Shown here piece by piece: positions 39,300 to 52,649 of a stretch of 64,000 nucleotides of DNA (position 1 is its first letter; every line of letters starts with the position of its first letter). The position numbers and the translations under genes were made by a program. Source of the stretch: Lates calcarifer (Eukaryota > Chordata > Actinopteri > Centropomidae); NCBI RefSeq assembly GCF_001640805.2, contig NC_066849.1, positions 1,746,404 through 1,810,403 on the forward strand, read 5' to 3'. A model generated the notes under the pieces. It made no database searches, was not told the origin of the DNA, and saw nothing but the letters and a program-made list of their open reading frames with translations.

Positions 39300-40298
39300 C
39301 AGTTGTATGCAAAAGTTTGGGCAAAATTTCATTTCCATCCAGTTTTGTTGACCTTTGAAGTTAGAAGAGAAAAATACTACCCTGCAGCAAACAGACATTA
39401 AAATGAGCCTTTCTTGAAATGTTAATGTACTTTTACTTTAAATTTCATGAACTTACAATTTAAAAAAGAAAAAAAAAAAAAAAAGTTTTCTGTGAACTCG
39501 TACTTATAACTTCTTCAAGTTGACACTTGTTTTTTGAAGTCTTATCTTTGATCATTGTTCTGTTGTAGAGTTGTAGAAGCTAGCTTTTTTTCTGTTTTCT
39601 TCCTTGCTGACATTTGCATCAGCATATTTAGTCAATTCTCTCTGTCTGTGTAATATCTTCTGTGCCACACAAGAATAACATTTCTACCCTCATGCTTAAC
39701 AGTTGGCAAGGTGTTCTTTTCATCAAATACTGCTTGTTTTTTCTCTCCAAACACACCTGTGGTGATTGTGGCCAAAGAGCTCGATTTTAACTCCATCTGT
39801 CCACAGCACTTGTTTTGAAAACAGTTCTGGCTCAAGCAGAAGTTGCTTTGCAGATCTTAGACACTGACTTTTGTGATGAGGTCACACATAGGGTTTCCTT
39901 TTGATTACTCTTCCATGTTGACCTTATTCGACTGCACAATGCTGTACGTTGGAGCAGCGCACTACCACTCCTGCTTTGCCTTTCTGTCTGGTAAATGTGC
40001 AGTTTATTCATGGTGGCTTTCTTTGTCTTCTAGACCTTGTGTTTACTTCTACAGTTCCGTTAACTATCATTTCATAATGACATTTTAGACGGTCATAATG
40101 TCAAGCTGAAAGCACTTTGATATCTTTTTTACTGCCTCCCCTGCTTTGCAGGCAGCTTTATTTAGGAAATTCATTAAGCTGCTGAGAGGAGGTCGGTGTT
40201 GTTAAGTGTTACATTTAAAGAACCAGAGAACTCGTCTTAATTAGTTTATGAAATCATTAGACATTAAAGTAGAACAGTGCCCGAATTTTTGCACATGC
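39300..40298 (-). mobile_element. Decayed Tc1/mariner-like transposon, about 1.0 kb
   Basis: The left end (TA|CAGTTGTATGCAAAAGTTTGGGCA) and the right end (TGCCCGAATTTTTGCACATGC|TA) are inverted copies flanked by TA, the Tc1/mariner target. Between them, on the minus strand (39632-39835), a frame reads CGQMELKSSSLATITTGVFG and later NTLPTVKHEGRNVILVWH. This corresponds to the catalytic-core stretch LWSDETK...F...VWRK...PTVKHGGGSIMLWG of Tc1 transposases. The DDE-triad Asp (SDETK) reads as QMELK, and the open frame covers only a small part of a 340-residue enzyme. A dead copy. Confidence 0.75.
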
Positions 40299-40689
40299 TA
40301 AAGTGATTTTTTCTATTTCATAAATCAACAAATATGGAATTTTCTTTTGTCCATGTGACCCAGCAGCAGTGCATATATCTGCTGGTAAACACTGACGATG
40401 ATGCTGTTGATGCTGTAGCAGAAAATTTGACAGTAGAAATTCTAACTAGCAGACATTAAATGAAGGTGAAAAATAAAGACACGATTACACAGAACAGGAT
40501 GAGTGCCCTCAAATGCCAAAAAAATCTATGGCGGTAATAGCGCATAAAGTAAACGCTCATCTCTCTTCTCTTTATTCCACCCTTTCTGCCTTTTTTCCAC
40601 CCTTCCACTCCTTCACTAACTCTTCTTTTATCCAAGCCAAATGCTAATGTAGCCAGAAGGCTCTTTGAAATTGAAATGATGTGAAAATA

Positions 40690-40880
40690 GAATTGCAGTG
40701 GCAAATGAGCAGTGTTTGCTGATCCCACTGGGGCCAAATGAGCCCTTTGAACGCACCTCTCCCCCAGCGAGGAGGCCCTGTTCTGGGCCGCAGTCTCTCA
40801 GCTCTTCCCTCCCTTTTCACATCAGCTGGAGAGCTCCCAGAGGAGCAGAGATCAAGCTGAAGCTGATTGGAATGGAGTGT
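40690..40880. promoter_or_regulatory. GC-richer unique block, possible conserved element I
   Basis: CCACTGGGGCCAAATGAGCC, GAACGCACCTCTCCCCCAGC and CATCAGCTGGAGAGCTCCCA. Not repeated elsewhere in the window. No coding signal. Confidence 0.25.
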
Positions 40881-41000
40881 GTTTCACACATGCGCACACA
40901 CATGGATGCAGACATAGCCACATTTGCATATACAAACATCCTCACAGCAAATTCAGAGGTTTCCACTTGCACATAAACACCCAGTACATGTGGTTGAAGG

Positions 41001-41035
41001 TCACAAGATGAAAACTCACAAGATGAAAACTCACA
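41001..41035. repeat. 15-bp unit repeated 2.3 times
   Basis: TCACAAGATGAAAAC twice, then TCACA. Confidence 0.85.
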
Positions 41036-41379
41036 GCGCACACACACACACAGATACAGATAGCCCCTATGCAGAACTACAGTACTATGTGTAATATGTA
41101 CTGTACTCCAACACAGTGGAGTTGAAAGAAAAGAAAGACTGACTTAAGTATTCAATCAAGTGGAGGAACTGTAGCCTTTTTATTATGATGTAAATTACCA
41201 TTTGCATATTTCTGATAGTAGTAATAATAGTCTGACAAAAAGATTTCACAGTGGTACATAAAATATTGTAAAGATATTTCTGAATGAATGCCTAACTATC
41301 TATGTAAAGATGCCGCAAATAAAATCCTAGTTATTGATACAGTTGAAGTTGTAGAGCCATTGCTTCAACTATTCTTAGA

Positions 41380-42060
41380 TTCAATTCAATTCAATTCAAT
41401 TCAATTCAATTTTATTTATATAGCGTCATATCACAGCAAAAGTCATCTCAAGGCACTTTTCATATAGAGCAGGTCTAGACCGATACTCTTTAAAATAGGT
41501 ATTTACAGAGAGAGACCCAACAAATCCCACCATGAGCAGCACTAGGAGACAGTGGAGAGAAAAACTTCCTTTAAGAGGCAGAAACCTCGAGCAGAACCAG
41601 ACTCAGGGTGGGCGGCCATCTGCCTCGACTGGTTGGGTTAGGAAGGAGGAGAGAAGGGGAGAGAATAACGGAGAGAAGCATAGCACAGGTTCAGAGAATG
41701 CTCGAGGTCGTAAAGGAAGTCTCACTATGCCATGTATGGTCCTATGTAAACTACAAGGTTCTGCTCTATATAAGTCAGATGTATACGGTGAGGCCAGTAA
41801 TACAGCAGTAGTAATGATAGTAGTGATAATTAAAGTATTAACTGCTAACACAGCAATACAACTAATAGCAGTATAACTAGTTTCTAATTCTAACAGCAGG
41901 TGTTGAGTGGAGTTGTAGGAGCAGCAGGAGACTTGTCATCACAGATCAGACTCTACAGCTCCAGAGGCAGAAATACCTGCAGAAAGAGACAGAAGAGGAG
42001 AGAGAGACGAAAGAGCACAATACTACAGGAAAGGGAAGATACTGAGTTAGTAACATCATA
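41380..42060. mobile_element. Teleost dispersed element with (TTCAA)n head
   Basis: It opens with about six TTCAA units and TTTTATTTATATAGCG, then CATCTCAAGGCACTTTTCAT, AGACAGTGGAGAGAAAAACT, GAAACCTCGAGCAGAACCAG and GGGCGGCCATCTGCC, and near the end ATACCTGCAGAAAGAGACAG. I recognise this order of motifs as a highly abundant repeat of percomorph fish genomes. The class is not certain. Open frames inside it (for example 41532-41876) are by-products. Confidence 0.7.
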
Positions 42061-43251
42061 GATGGGATCATTGTTTGTTTCCTGATTCTTTGCTGCAGTC
42101 AACATTAGTTTCACCATGACCATGAATTTTCCTTGACCTTAGACATAAATGAATTAATAACTTCAATCCAAACTGCGATTATTTTTTCTAATCATGTTAT
42201 ATTTTTGCCTTTACCTAACTAAACCATAGCCATAGCTGAAAACAGTTTTGTTTTTAACTGTTTTAAACAGCTTTGGAAGCCACTGACAAATTATTTCTTC
42301 CTGACGACAGAGGGCATCAGATAAGAAAAAAATTATCAGCATTTCTGGAGGGTGATGACAAATGTCCCTGTTTTATTTCATAACCAATTTGCTTAGGAAG
42401 AAGAGATTGGACACACGCACATACACACACCTGCCGGGAACAGTTTCAGAACTCGTCACTGTCTGAAACAAAAAGCTGAAAAACTTTTTGACGAGGAATC
42501 CGATCAACAGGACTCTGGTGGGAATAGACAAACACACATCCACCAAAGACAGACACTCAGGAGAGAAGAACTGAAGAAGCAAATAGAAGAAAACCCAGAA
42601 AGAAGGAAACCGAGAGAGACAAGAGAAAGTGAAGACACGGGTTGACCGAGACGTGAGGAGAGGAGGGAGTGTTTAAATGTCAGTGTTTTAGATGACAGCA
42701 GTCCCAGCCCTAATCCCCCTGAATCTGCTCTCTGCTTTCTGACACAAAAACCACTTCAGCGGAGTGGAGTGAGGCATTCCATTTCAGCACACAAAAGGAA
42801 TACATAAGAGCATCTCTCAGAGTCTTAGTAATTGTTAATTAATGTTACAGTATTATATAAGAGGAAAAGTAAATAGAGATCAGTAAAGCATTTCAACAGA
42901 GATGACACTCACCTGCTCACATGCAGAAAAGGAATCATTTTTATTAGTATAAAGAAACATTAGGGCATTAAAGGGTTATGTAATGCGATTGCATATGTAT
43001 GAATGTTGACCCCTCACTGGGCTGTTTGATTGAAAGGCTGATCAGATGTTTACTTCCACAGTGTGCCATCTGATTCTTAGTCCCCATGCTGTGAACAAGT
43101 CAGCTGATGCCTTACTTATCACTCATCACAATTCACCCTTCACTCAGCCCATTTCTGCTTATTTTTCTTGAGCGGTCCTTTCAGACATTGCAATGCTTTA
43201 GATGACAGTATACAGGCCAGTTACATTGAAAAACAGACTGTCCAACCCGTT

Positions 43252-43271
43252 AGACTTAAGACCTTAAGTCT
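43252..43271. repeat. Short palindrome AGACTTAAG-AC-CTTAAGTCT
   Basis: Nine-base perfect arms with a two-base loop. No further context. Confidence 0.7.
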
Positions 43272-43829
43272 TACCTCATCTGGTAAATTACACCATTTAT
43301 TCTCCACTCAAATACTGAAAACAACCTCTGCTTGATTACCTGGCAAGCACTCTGGTCATGTGAGTGAATTTCCTCTTGAATGAGCACAGGCTGAATGAGC
43401 CTCTCTCCTGCCAGCAGTCCACCAGTAAGCCTATATACAGTAACACCCAGGCTATCTGGTGTGGTTCAAACAAATGTTGCATTTTCCCATTTGATTTGTG
43501 TGAAAGTTGTCATTCAAAGGTCAGACTGAAATCTATACCTTTTCAGCGTACTCAGCTATAGTTCCTTTGCTGTGTGAAAACAGAACAAATCAACCACATG
43601 ATCAAAGAGTGTTTGGTAGCAATGATAATTTATATGCAACATGAGTTCTGGAATCTGTTGATACATTAGAACGTGAAATACGAGTTCTACCAGGGCTCAT
43701 CTTATTTCATCTATGTTAACAGTTCCTAAATAACAAAGAAGTGAAGCATTCATTCAGCACCCATTTTATACACCTTTTTCAAGGTGGGAATATTATCCCA
43801 TTATTCCACTTTGCTGTTCTGTATAAAAG

Positions 43830-43995
43830 GTATGGTAGAATGGAGGGCCTTATTGTCCACCTTTAAGCCAGAAGTAGACATAGTCACAGAGCCGAACTGA
43901 CATCTGGGTAAAAGGGTGAGCCGACAGATGCCGAGGCTACATCGTGCCTCTGACTCTGCGATGCCGACACGCTGCATAAAATCGCACACTGGGGG
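43830..43995. promoter_or_regulatory. Unique CpG-containing block, possible conserved element F
   Basis: GAGCCGAACTGACATC, GTGAGCCGACAGATGCCGAG, GCGATGCCGACACGC and GCATAAAATCGCACAC. CpG-rich for the window. An open minus-strand frame of 62 codons has no recognisable product. Confidence 0.3.
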
Positions 43996-44826
43996 CAGTG
44001 TATTTGAGGGTCTTCTTAATGCCAGTATTGTGCAATCTCTCTCGCAGTTGCACTTTTGAGTAATAATGCTGATAAGAGACTATTTGTTGAATGACATGAA
44101 ACAAACTTAAGGTGTACAGTAGAGCTTAGTTGCCTAAACTCTCCCAGATGTCAAAATAGTTGTGTAATGGTGTCATTGATGAATGATGCTCTGCTGTTTG
44201 GGACGCTAGATCAGAAAACACACATGGATTGCTTTGGTTGAACCTTTTCAGTCGTTTTCAGCCAGAGGTGACGGAGAAGCATGTTTTTTAATTTTCTTTT
44301 TTACTCTGGGACTTCACATATGTTTATCTTTGTGTGTGTGTGTATGTGTGTTCCCAATCCTTCCCCCCCAAAAAAAGGGAAAATATGTACTCTGTTAAAT
44401 TTCTCATGAGAAGATTGGATTACAAGACAGAACGAGTGGGACTGAGTGACAGAAAGATTGGAACAGATTGGATTAGAAGAAGGAATGACTGAGTCACATA
44501 AAGTGACAGAGAGAGTGATAGTGAGATGACAGAGGAAAATGTGATTGTTTGTCATTGTGCGTGTGTGTATGGCTGAGAATATCATTATGTCTATGAGCAT
44601 GTGACAGTATATGGATGTACGTGTATGGAGGAGTGCAGCTTGCTTGCACAGATGTGTGTGTGTGTGTGCTCCTGTGTTTCCTAGCCCACATGCTGATGCC
44701 TGTCAAGTCAAGGAAACTTCAAGCAATTTGTGTTTTTATAAAAGAAAAAAAAAAGCTTCAACTTCACAGTCGGTGGCTGCATATAAAACGACACAGTGGC
44801 CTGACATAGCCTTGTTTCAGTCTCTA

Positions 44827-44847
44827 TGCTGCTGCTGCTGCTGCTGC
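44827..44847. repeat. (CTG)7 triplet run
   Basis: GCTGCTGCTG run. A coding-type triplet but no exon is visible around it. Confidence 0.95.
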
Positions 44848-45510
44848 CTCCGGCATCACTCCCTGGCCCATCGCCCAGTATGGAAATACCCCTGAGCCTT
44901 AATGGACATTTCATTTAATAATCAGTGATTGATCACTGTTGGTAATGATGTATAAGCAGGAAGATTCAGGGATGAAGAATATTCTCAGTCAATAACTAGA
45001 AAAGGTAGAGGGCTCTGCAGAAAGACAGGGGACTGTGTTGCCAATAGCAGAATGTCTCCCTAACTCTCCAGTTGTCAATATGGCATCTCTTTATTTGCCA
45101 GTGGCAATTAGCACCATGGAGTCATGTTGTTGAGTTAGAGTCACATCAACCTCACAGAGCTAATTAGACACACTTGACCTTTTCTACATGAGGCTAATTT
45201 TAGAGATGGGACTTCACTTTAAGACAAGAGTAGGTGGGTTGAATCAGGGGGTTTAAAATGTTTATGTAACATAATGGTGTTACATGTTTTACCTGTACAT
45301 GTGTTACATGTGTAACATGTTTAATGCTGTAAACACACAATATTGGTAGCTGATTTATTTGCATACACTTTCTACCATGTAGTTAGCTTGAACTAATCTT
45401 GATGAATTTGTATGTAGAGGTGGCATAGTTTAGCTCTGTACTGTACTGCTTTAATCAGACCCATTCCATAGCATGACCTCTCATTTATACTTGTGAAAGA
45501 GAGACATGTT

Positions 45511-45640
45511 CAGTGTTTCCCCTCCCACTGTCTTGGCAGGGCAGCCCGCCCCACCAAAATGTGACCTCCTCACCCTCCCAAGAAAAGCAAAGAAAAAAAT
45601 ATAAAAATGAAAAGGTAATTTACGTTCGGGTCTCTCTCTC
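45511..45640. mobile_element. hAT-like terminal fragment
   Basis: CAGTGTTTCCCCTCCCACTG followed by a GGCAGGGCAGCCCGCC hairpin-like motif is the typical end of several fish hAT MITEs. No matching inverted end was found nearby, so only one end seems to be left. Confidence 0.35.
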
Positions 45641-46732
45641 TGCTTCCTGTTTGACGTGTGTCTCTGCGTATGCGTTTGCACACAGCAGCGAAGAACCCCA
45701 GAGGAGACAGGTGGACAAGTCGCCATTAAGTGCAGGAAAAGCTCTGTCAAGCGTTGAAAGTCGTTGAGTATCATAGATGGACAGACGACAACCCCAAACG
45801 TCGACCAAATTATACTTACTACAATAATTTTACAGTCATTTTCAAATTCTACAAATCTTGTTTCTTAAACATTATATATGATAAACAGCATATATCTGTA
45901 AAAAATGCAACATCGTCATTTTATCGAAATGAGGAAACCTGTAACAAGACATTTTCATGAGTGTATCTGCAAAGTTGCAAAAATGTTCCCATTATAACAT
46001 AAAGCACATAAAGCATAAGGCAGGTTTTTACTTTTTGAAATAAATATTCCCCTAAACTTAACTAAAGTATTGTTGTGTCCCAGCCACATGCAGGACCTCA
46101 ATTCTTTGCATTTTATGTAAACGTAATGGCGGCAGTGTGTAAGATGTTGCCAAGACGTTTGGTAAAACTATTTTAGTAGCATACAGTATACATGTGTTGG
46201 AGATGCAGTTGATTCTTCACATGAGATTGATGTTTTCAAGCTAAAATTCCTGCAAAGTGATTGAATACACCTGGTGTCAATACAGCAGCCTTCTACAGTA
46301 GCTTTATTTTTATCAGTACTAGTAGGAGCTCACTATCAATTTGTATTTTTTTTTTTTTTTTTTCATTTTATTTGACTTATTTTACTTTACATTATATATT
46401 TATTCAGTATACCTCATGGTCTGGTTGTGTAAATAATTGAGTGTGTATTTTACTACTACACTGTCTTGTGGCTAATGAGCTCCTCACCATCATAGTCGTC
46501 ATTGATGTTTTTTCGTCCTCAGGTCTGTGGCAGATGCAACCTCTGGACACCTTCCGCAATCAAACACACACAGTGACAACACACACATTCAAATACACAA
46601 GTGTGCACACGGATATACATACATAGACCCTAAGATGTTTGAAAGTCAACCATGTCTGTGATATTTAGTGGCATTTAATATGCATGAAAGCGCCAGTGCT
46701 ATTTCTGTTTGTTGCAGAGTTACACTGATTGG

Positions 46733-46737
<5 letters not shown>

Positions 46738-46768
<31 letters not shown>
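46738..46768. repeat. (CA)15 microsatellite
   Basis: Pure CA run just before the dispersed repeat at 46840. Confidence 0.97.
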
Positions 46769-46770
<2 letters not shown>

Positions 46771-46839
46771 CATGTGGTGATACATATTGGTACATCTGCT
46801 CTACTGAATATGATGGAAATAATCAGTACATGTGTGTAG

Positions 46840-46972
46840 TGGAGGAGAGTGGGAAGAATCTGGAGCACCAGGAGAAAACCCACACAGACACAGGGAGAAC
46901 ATGAAAACTCCACGCAGAAAGGCCCTTAACTTTCTTTCTGTGAGCCAACAGTGCTAAGCACTGCACCACTGA
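46840..46972 (+). repeat. Dispersed fish repeat, right part
   Basis: GGAGCACCAGGAGAAAACCC, ACACAGACACAGGGAGAACA, TGAAAACTCCACGCAGAAAG and CAGTGCTAAGCACTGCACCA. This is the usual right-hand segment of the family at 18571 and 35279. A spurious frame runs through it. Confidence 0.55.
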
Positions 46973-47589
46973 CTATGTTTTTGATTTTTTCCTTATATAT
47001 TATCTTGTTTTGTCAACTTAACCATGAATAAATTATATGTTAAGATCAATGCTGAAACAGGATTCGAATCCAGGCCTCCGTGTTTAAGAGGCTTTACCTC
47101 TGGGAGTACTTTGTGGAAGTTAACAGCTCCAAATAGTCAAATTTAACGGTTAGAAATTAAATGTCGGTCTTTAATATCATTCAGTCATTGGCCTTCAAAA
47201 CCAATTCCCACCTTATTTTTGAAATCTTGAACTGAGTTGTATTCCCCTTTAAAGGGATATCTTTAGTTACTTAAAATGAGAATTTGGTGGCCTGCCCCCT
47301 TTAAATGTTTTACTACATCTTTCAGTGATGTTTTACTGTAGAGACAGACAAGAAAGGAAAGAGAGAAAGCTATGACAGCATAAAATGAGCTGGGATTCAT
47401 TCCCATGCAGCTGCATGGACGTGGCTTTTACACTAATTGGTTTTGTCACCATGAAGCCCAGGGCTTCCTTTTTAAGATCTCCTTTACGTCATGTACACAA
47501 ATGGGGGAAAAGCATTTTGGAAGAAGCTGATTTTCACTAAAATGTAGCTTTTGGCTGTTATGGTAACTCAGCAGGCAAAGGCACATGCA

Positions 47590-47634
47590 GTGTGTGTGTG
47601 TGTGGTGTGTGTGTGTGGTGTGTGTGTGTGTGTG
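47590..47634. repeat. (GT)n with two GGTG interruptions
   Basis: GT run with two extra G bases that shift the repeat phase. Confidence 0.95.
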
Positions 47635-50600
47635 CACTAATTCTCTTCTCATCTCACCTTTCATGTCACTGCTGCACAATGTCTATTAAGGAAACACAAC
47701 TTGAAAATAATGGTTTAAAGAAAAGTGATCTTTTGTGGAGTAAAATAGACAAAGCTCTGTCTACAGGGGATTGTAAAGAGATAGGAGCTGCATGGAGAAA
47801 GACTAGGCTACCCTTAACCCTCAGGATATTCAGCATTTTTCTCAGTCTTTTTTTGTTTATTTTTAGGAGAATATCACTTTTGTGTCTTTTTTCTTTTCTC
47901 ACTTGTGTAGTTTTAACCACTTAACCAAACTGGTTAATTTTATTAAATACATATTTAAGCCTAAAAAAGTGGCCTTCAGCTATTAAAATAAAATAACTGA
48001 TATAGTGGATATTTTCATTTTTCTGCAAATTTAAACAACCATGAACTGCTCCTGTTCGAAAAATGCAGTTTGTTGAAACAGTATGTTTTTTTGTTTTTTT
48101 TTTTGTTCTTGTTCATTTCTTTTTATAGCCTCTGTTTTAATAAAAAGCTACACACCCTGATTCTGTGACTGTGACACTGACATGTGACAAAAATAGAGCA
48201 GATGTGCACATCAAATCCTGCTGTTGGCCAGTGTGATGGCTTCTTCCTCTGTCAGGAGTGCAACAGCTGAAGCCAGGGAGGGAGCACTCTGCATTGCATT
48301 GGCATTTTACCATTGAACCAGGATTACAGAGCACTTTTGATTCGCTTTGATAGTGTGATAATCCTTGAGATTTTCACTTCACCGCTGTGAGATTCCAGCA
48401 AAGGCATTAAAATGTCAGCCTCACGAGTACAGTAAAATGTTAGACTTACAGATTTAGACATTCATTTCAGTGCAAAGCTCACTGTGGACTGAGGATGAAT
48501 TGAAGCATTTTATCTTTTGCCTCATTAAAAACAAAGGAAAAGCTGTTACATATTATTGAAGCTCCAAATTACCCATAAATCCAATGCATTGTATCACTGG
48601 AGCCATTCCTTATGCAATATTACACAAACATATTTTCTGCTGAGTCTTGCCTCAAAGCCTGAAGTCAAAATCCATATTTCTTTCTTGTGTAAGTAGGGTC
48701 ACAAACTCGGGTTTAAAACCTCTGCAGTTCCTGTCATGCCATATTTCACAGAGCAGTGGGTGAACACAAAGTAAAGCTGACAAGTCTCACTGCATGAGGA
48801 GAGAAAGCTTGGTTCAAAACAGCTTGACTCCATGATAAATGGACTGTCCACTGGTCTATTAGCTGACAGTGTTGGTCAAAATGAGTCAGTTTGCAAAGAA
48901 AAAAAAATAAAAAAAAATATTGGTTGTCTCTTTAGACACGTAGTCCTGATACATCCTAAGATGTACGTGGAGAGACCGGATTGGTCAGTGACTACTGAAC
49001 TGCTTTGGCCGCTCTTCAATCCCCCAACCACTGATGTCAACAGTGTAGTTATTACAATTCTTTGTTTGTTACTTTTCTCCCCCTTTAGGTTAAGGTATCC
49101 AAATTGTTAAGTTTAGAAGTTTTAATTGCTTATAAAGTCAGGAATTAGAAAAGGCTTTCATCTTATTCACATATTATTGTCGGAACAAAGCAGCAGCAGC
49201 AAAAAAATAAAAAATAAAAAAAATAAAAAATCTTTTAAATCACTTTTCTTTGAGTCCAGTGCTTCATACAGATGTTGAGATATTAGAATACCTGTTACCT
49301 CATCACTCATCACAGACATAGTTTACTTAAAACCATAAACCCTGTCTCCACTTGAGAGAAGAAACACTCCATAACTGTGAATAATTGCTTCAAATCAAAT
49401 GGATGTGAAGATGCTCTTGAATGCTACTATAGTTATTACATGTATTATGACATGTACGCTATGTTTGATTTGCGGTTTGATCTTTTGACTAATGCATGTC
49501 CTGGGCCCTGATGCCCCCACACTGAAATGTTACTGTGAAAGACATTTGACTGATACACTACCATTCTAAAACTCAAATGCATCTGCCCTGGAAAACTTGC
49601 AGTGTATGCTTTCTAAGTAGATGAATGGCTTAGAAAAGATTCCTCCCATTCCAGGCCTTTTGCTGCTTTGAATTGACTCACTTACACTGACAGTGTGGAT
49701 GTTTGTCTTGTCAGCAAGCAGTATGAGGAAAGATAACAGTGGAGGAATGCAAGAATAAAATTATCAGTGCAGGGGAAGGGGAGGAGCAGAATGGGAAGTA
49801 TGAGAAGATAAAATGAGTGGCAAGAGGAAGCTGAGAAAAGAACAAGAAATGTAGTGTGTGCACGAGACAAGGTTGAGTGAGCATGAAGGCTGTTAGGTCT
49901 CAAATGCGTCATGTCTGCTGGTTTACAACCCATGCAGTCTCGGCCAGTCACTGTTTGTGTTTGCAATGGGATATTTTAGGATACTTTAGAAAACATGTGA
50001 GTTATCAGCTTGGTAGATTTACTGAGGGTACTGATGGTTTCACAACAGCAGAAGTTCTCTTTGAATGGAGCCTGTTACTTGATGGGCTGTTTTATCTTTA
50101 AAACTGATAGGCTTATGAGTTTCAACTTGTACCTTTGAAGTTATAAAATAAATTAGTAATGCGTAAAAAAGCATCAGCCTTTGAAAAAAAAAAAAAACAC
50201 AAAAATGGGCCTAGAAATATCAACTCTTTCCCTTAAAAATATGTTAATATGCTATTCATTTGTTTCACCAAAAGTGTTTTTAAGTCAAAGGCAGGTTATT
50301 ATTGTATGGATTCTGTTCAGTGCCACATTAATGAAGACTATAGTGAGCTAAAAATGGCTTCTGCAGCTTTAGGTCAGAGAAAAAATGCATGAGTGAGCCA
50401 TGACTTAAAACAAACAAGTTACAACAGGTTTTTTCTTCCTTTTTTAAACTTTTTTTCAGCTATTTTTCAGCTAAAGGTGTGTGGAAGGTTTGCTGTTGTT
50501 GTTGTTGTGGTTTATTATTTTGTTTTGTTTTTCCTGCAAACATCCATATCACTGTTGTTATGATCAGTTATGGCTATTAAACCAGATGCTTGTGCTCTAA

Positions 50601-52019
50601 TTTACACTTTTTCACATTTAGTTACATTCTGCTGGTGAGAATGAATCTCATGAAATAATTCTTAATCCTATCTGTCTCTCCTGTGCCTACTCTTACTACA
50701 TATACCACAGGTATCTGGAATCACTGTGTTATTTGGCAGCACTATCATATCATATCACAAAACACTGTGTTTCAAGGAAAATGTGGTAAAGGAAAGTAAA
50801 GAATATCAGGATGATTAAAATGATTTAAGTTCTACTTTACATTTGTTCGCCTGAGACCACTTGGTCAAGGTTAGTGGAGGGATCCTGGCCATGACTTAAG
50901 GAGATCTATGTTGACAGTTGGTGGAGATGGTAGGGATGCAAATAGTGGTCTTTGTTATCAAAGTCACACATTTTATATGCCCAACTATCCACCCACACCT
51001 CCCTCCTGAGGTACTGTTTTTGTTTTGTATGAAGTGCTTGCTAGGCACCTGCTTTCCCTGCACATTCCTGATGTCGAAATTGTAACTTTTCAAAACAGAC
51101 AATCCAACATGCACTTTACACAGGAATCAGCATAATCAACAGAGATTTGAACCTTTCCCTCTGTCTCTTAACCTCTTGCTTTTTTATGTATGCCATGAAT
51201 GCCTTCAAGGACAGACATTTGCTCTTAGACATGGCCATACATCACTTCCTATGAAACTCTTAAATCCAACCATAGTCTGGCCTTAAGAAGTTCTATGGCA
51301 TTATTGTACTTCTACCACTTCTACTTCTTGCACTACTATAGTACCTCTACCTTAGCTTTGCATCAGAGAGATGAGTTAAGTGGTTGCTCACAGTCGCAGT
51401 ATAGTTGCATTGTTTTACTACAACCTTTGTACAAATAGGAATATTTTTTTCTGGAAGTCTTGAGACAGTAATACAACTAGATTAGAGTGCAGTATCTCTC
51501 TGGAAAGTACAGGGTATTTATTCCATAGAATGTAATTTCTCTCACTAATGACTTACTGTCACAGTGGCTGGTTGAACTTTAAGGTGACATCACAAATCAT
51601 CACAACCATCATATCATCAGGTGACACCATATGAGATCACATTTTTATTCAATTCTAACACTAGGTCTGCTGTGATTATGCAAATGCATCATAGTTTGTT
51701 GCAGTGTCAAGACAGTGAAACACTTTTTAAGTCTCCAGTCAATGCTAGTGTGAGACAGAAGATGGAAACAGTATCTATTTGAATTATACCTTTTTCCCAC
51801 AAGCTTGAACCTCATACGCACCATACCATAAGAGATGAGAGAGAGAAATTTGTCCATGCCACACACTCATCTAACCCATGTACTGTGTGCTTTGGCACCA
51901 TGACATTACCATAAAGTACAGTTCCTGTACTTATAGGGCACTGCTCATAGTCTCTGTTAATTCCTCTCATCAGGGTTTGCTGAAGTGCATTAGACTCCCA
52001 GTTTTACCTTGGGGAATAG

Positions 52020-52340
52020 ATTCTGTATTTATAGTTTACAGCCTGTAGGGATTTTATCCAAGGTCAGTAGTAGATTACCTATTTGGCTCATTGAGCCGTG
52101 CGCTCTGTTAGATCCCCTATTTTAATGTGCATTGGTGATTGATTAAGCTGCTGTGTTTCTATGCTGCTGTGGACCTTGACTGATGCATACAGAGAGCAAT
52201 ATGTGTGTGCGGATAGCTCTTGTGCTGAATTTGCGATCAATGCATGGACTCTCCCTACAATAATTACCTCATATAGGAGAGGGGGAACGCCCGAGGGTTG
52301 AGTGTATGTATTATTCTTACTTCCCCACTGGCTTTTTGAG
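52020..52340. promoter_or_regulatory. Unique block, possible conserved element G
   Basis: GGCTCATTGAGCCGTGCGCT, GTGATTGATTAAGCTGCTG, TTTGCGATCAATGCATGG and TACAATAATTACCTCATATA are homeodomain/MEIS-like words in non-repetitive DNA. No coding signal. Confidence 0.35.
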
Positions 52341-52649
52341 TCATGGATTGTTGCACAGTGTCAGAGAGTGTGAAACTCCTCTTCATCAGTCTCCAATCAA
52401 TGCTGATGGTGGAGAGAGGGAGCTATGAGGATAGACGAAAGAGAGGGACAGGGATAAAACAAGCAGCTGCATCTAACAAAGAAAAGACAGTATAGACTGA
52501 AAATAAAAATGTAATATTTTCTGTATTGAGTGATTAGAGAGAGGACAATGTGGTGGCATGAAAAGGAAATTTGGCATCATATAACCTGGGTCTTAATAAT
52601 GTAGCTATTGTGAATTTTGTTAATAACATACTCACTAAGTTACTTGCAG

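Larger units (their letters stand above)
42070..52019. other. Intron with scattered repeats
   Basis: Apart from the listed repeats and block F it shows only AT-rich intron. 47050-47090 has a GGATTCGAATCC word resembling a tRNA B box on both strands, but no complete tRNA or SINE head could be folded. Confidence 0.6.

Noticed and set aside
41532..41876. 114-codon frame and its antisense partners.
   Set aside because: Inside the dispersed teleost element, which is non-coding in this part.
47040..47115. tRNA-like B box (GGATTCGAATCC) with a possible anticodon-like stem on the minus strand.
   Set aside because: The word is palindromic, the acceptor and D arms cannot be formed, and no A box is placed correctly. 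Not enough for a tRNA or SINE.
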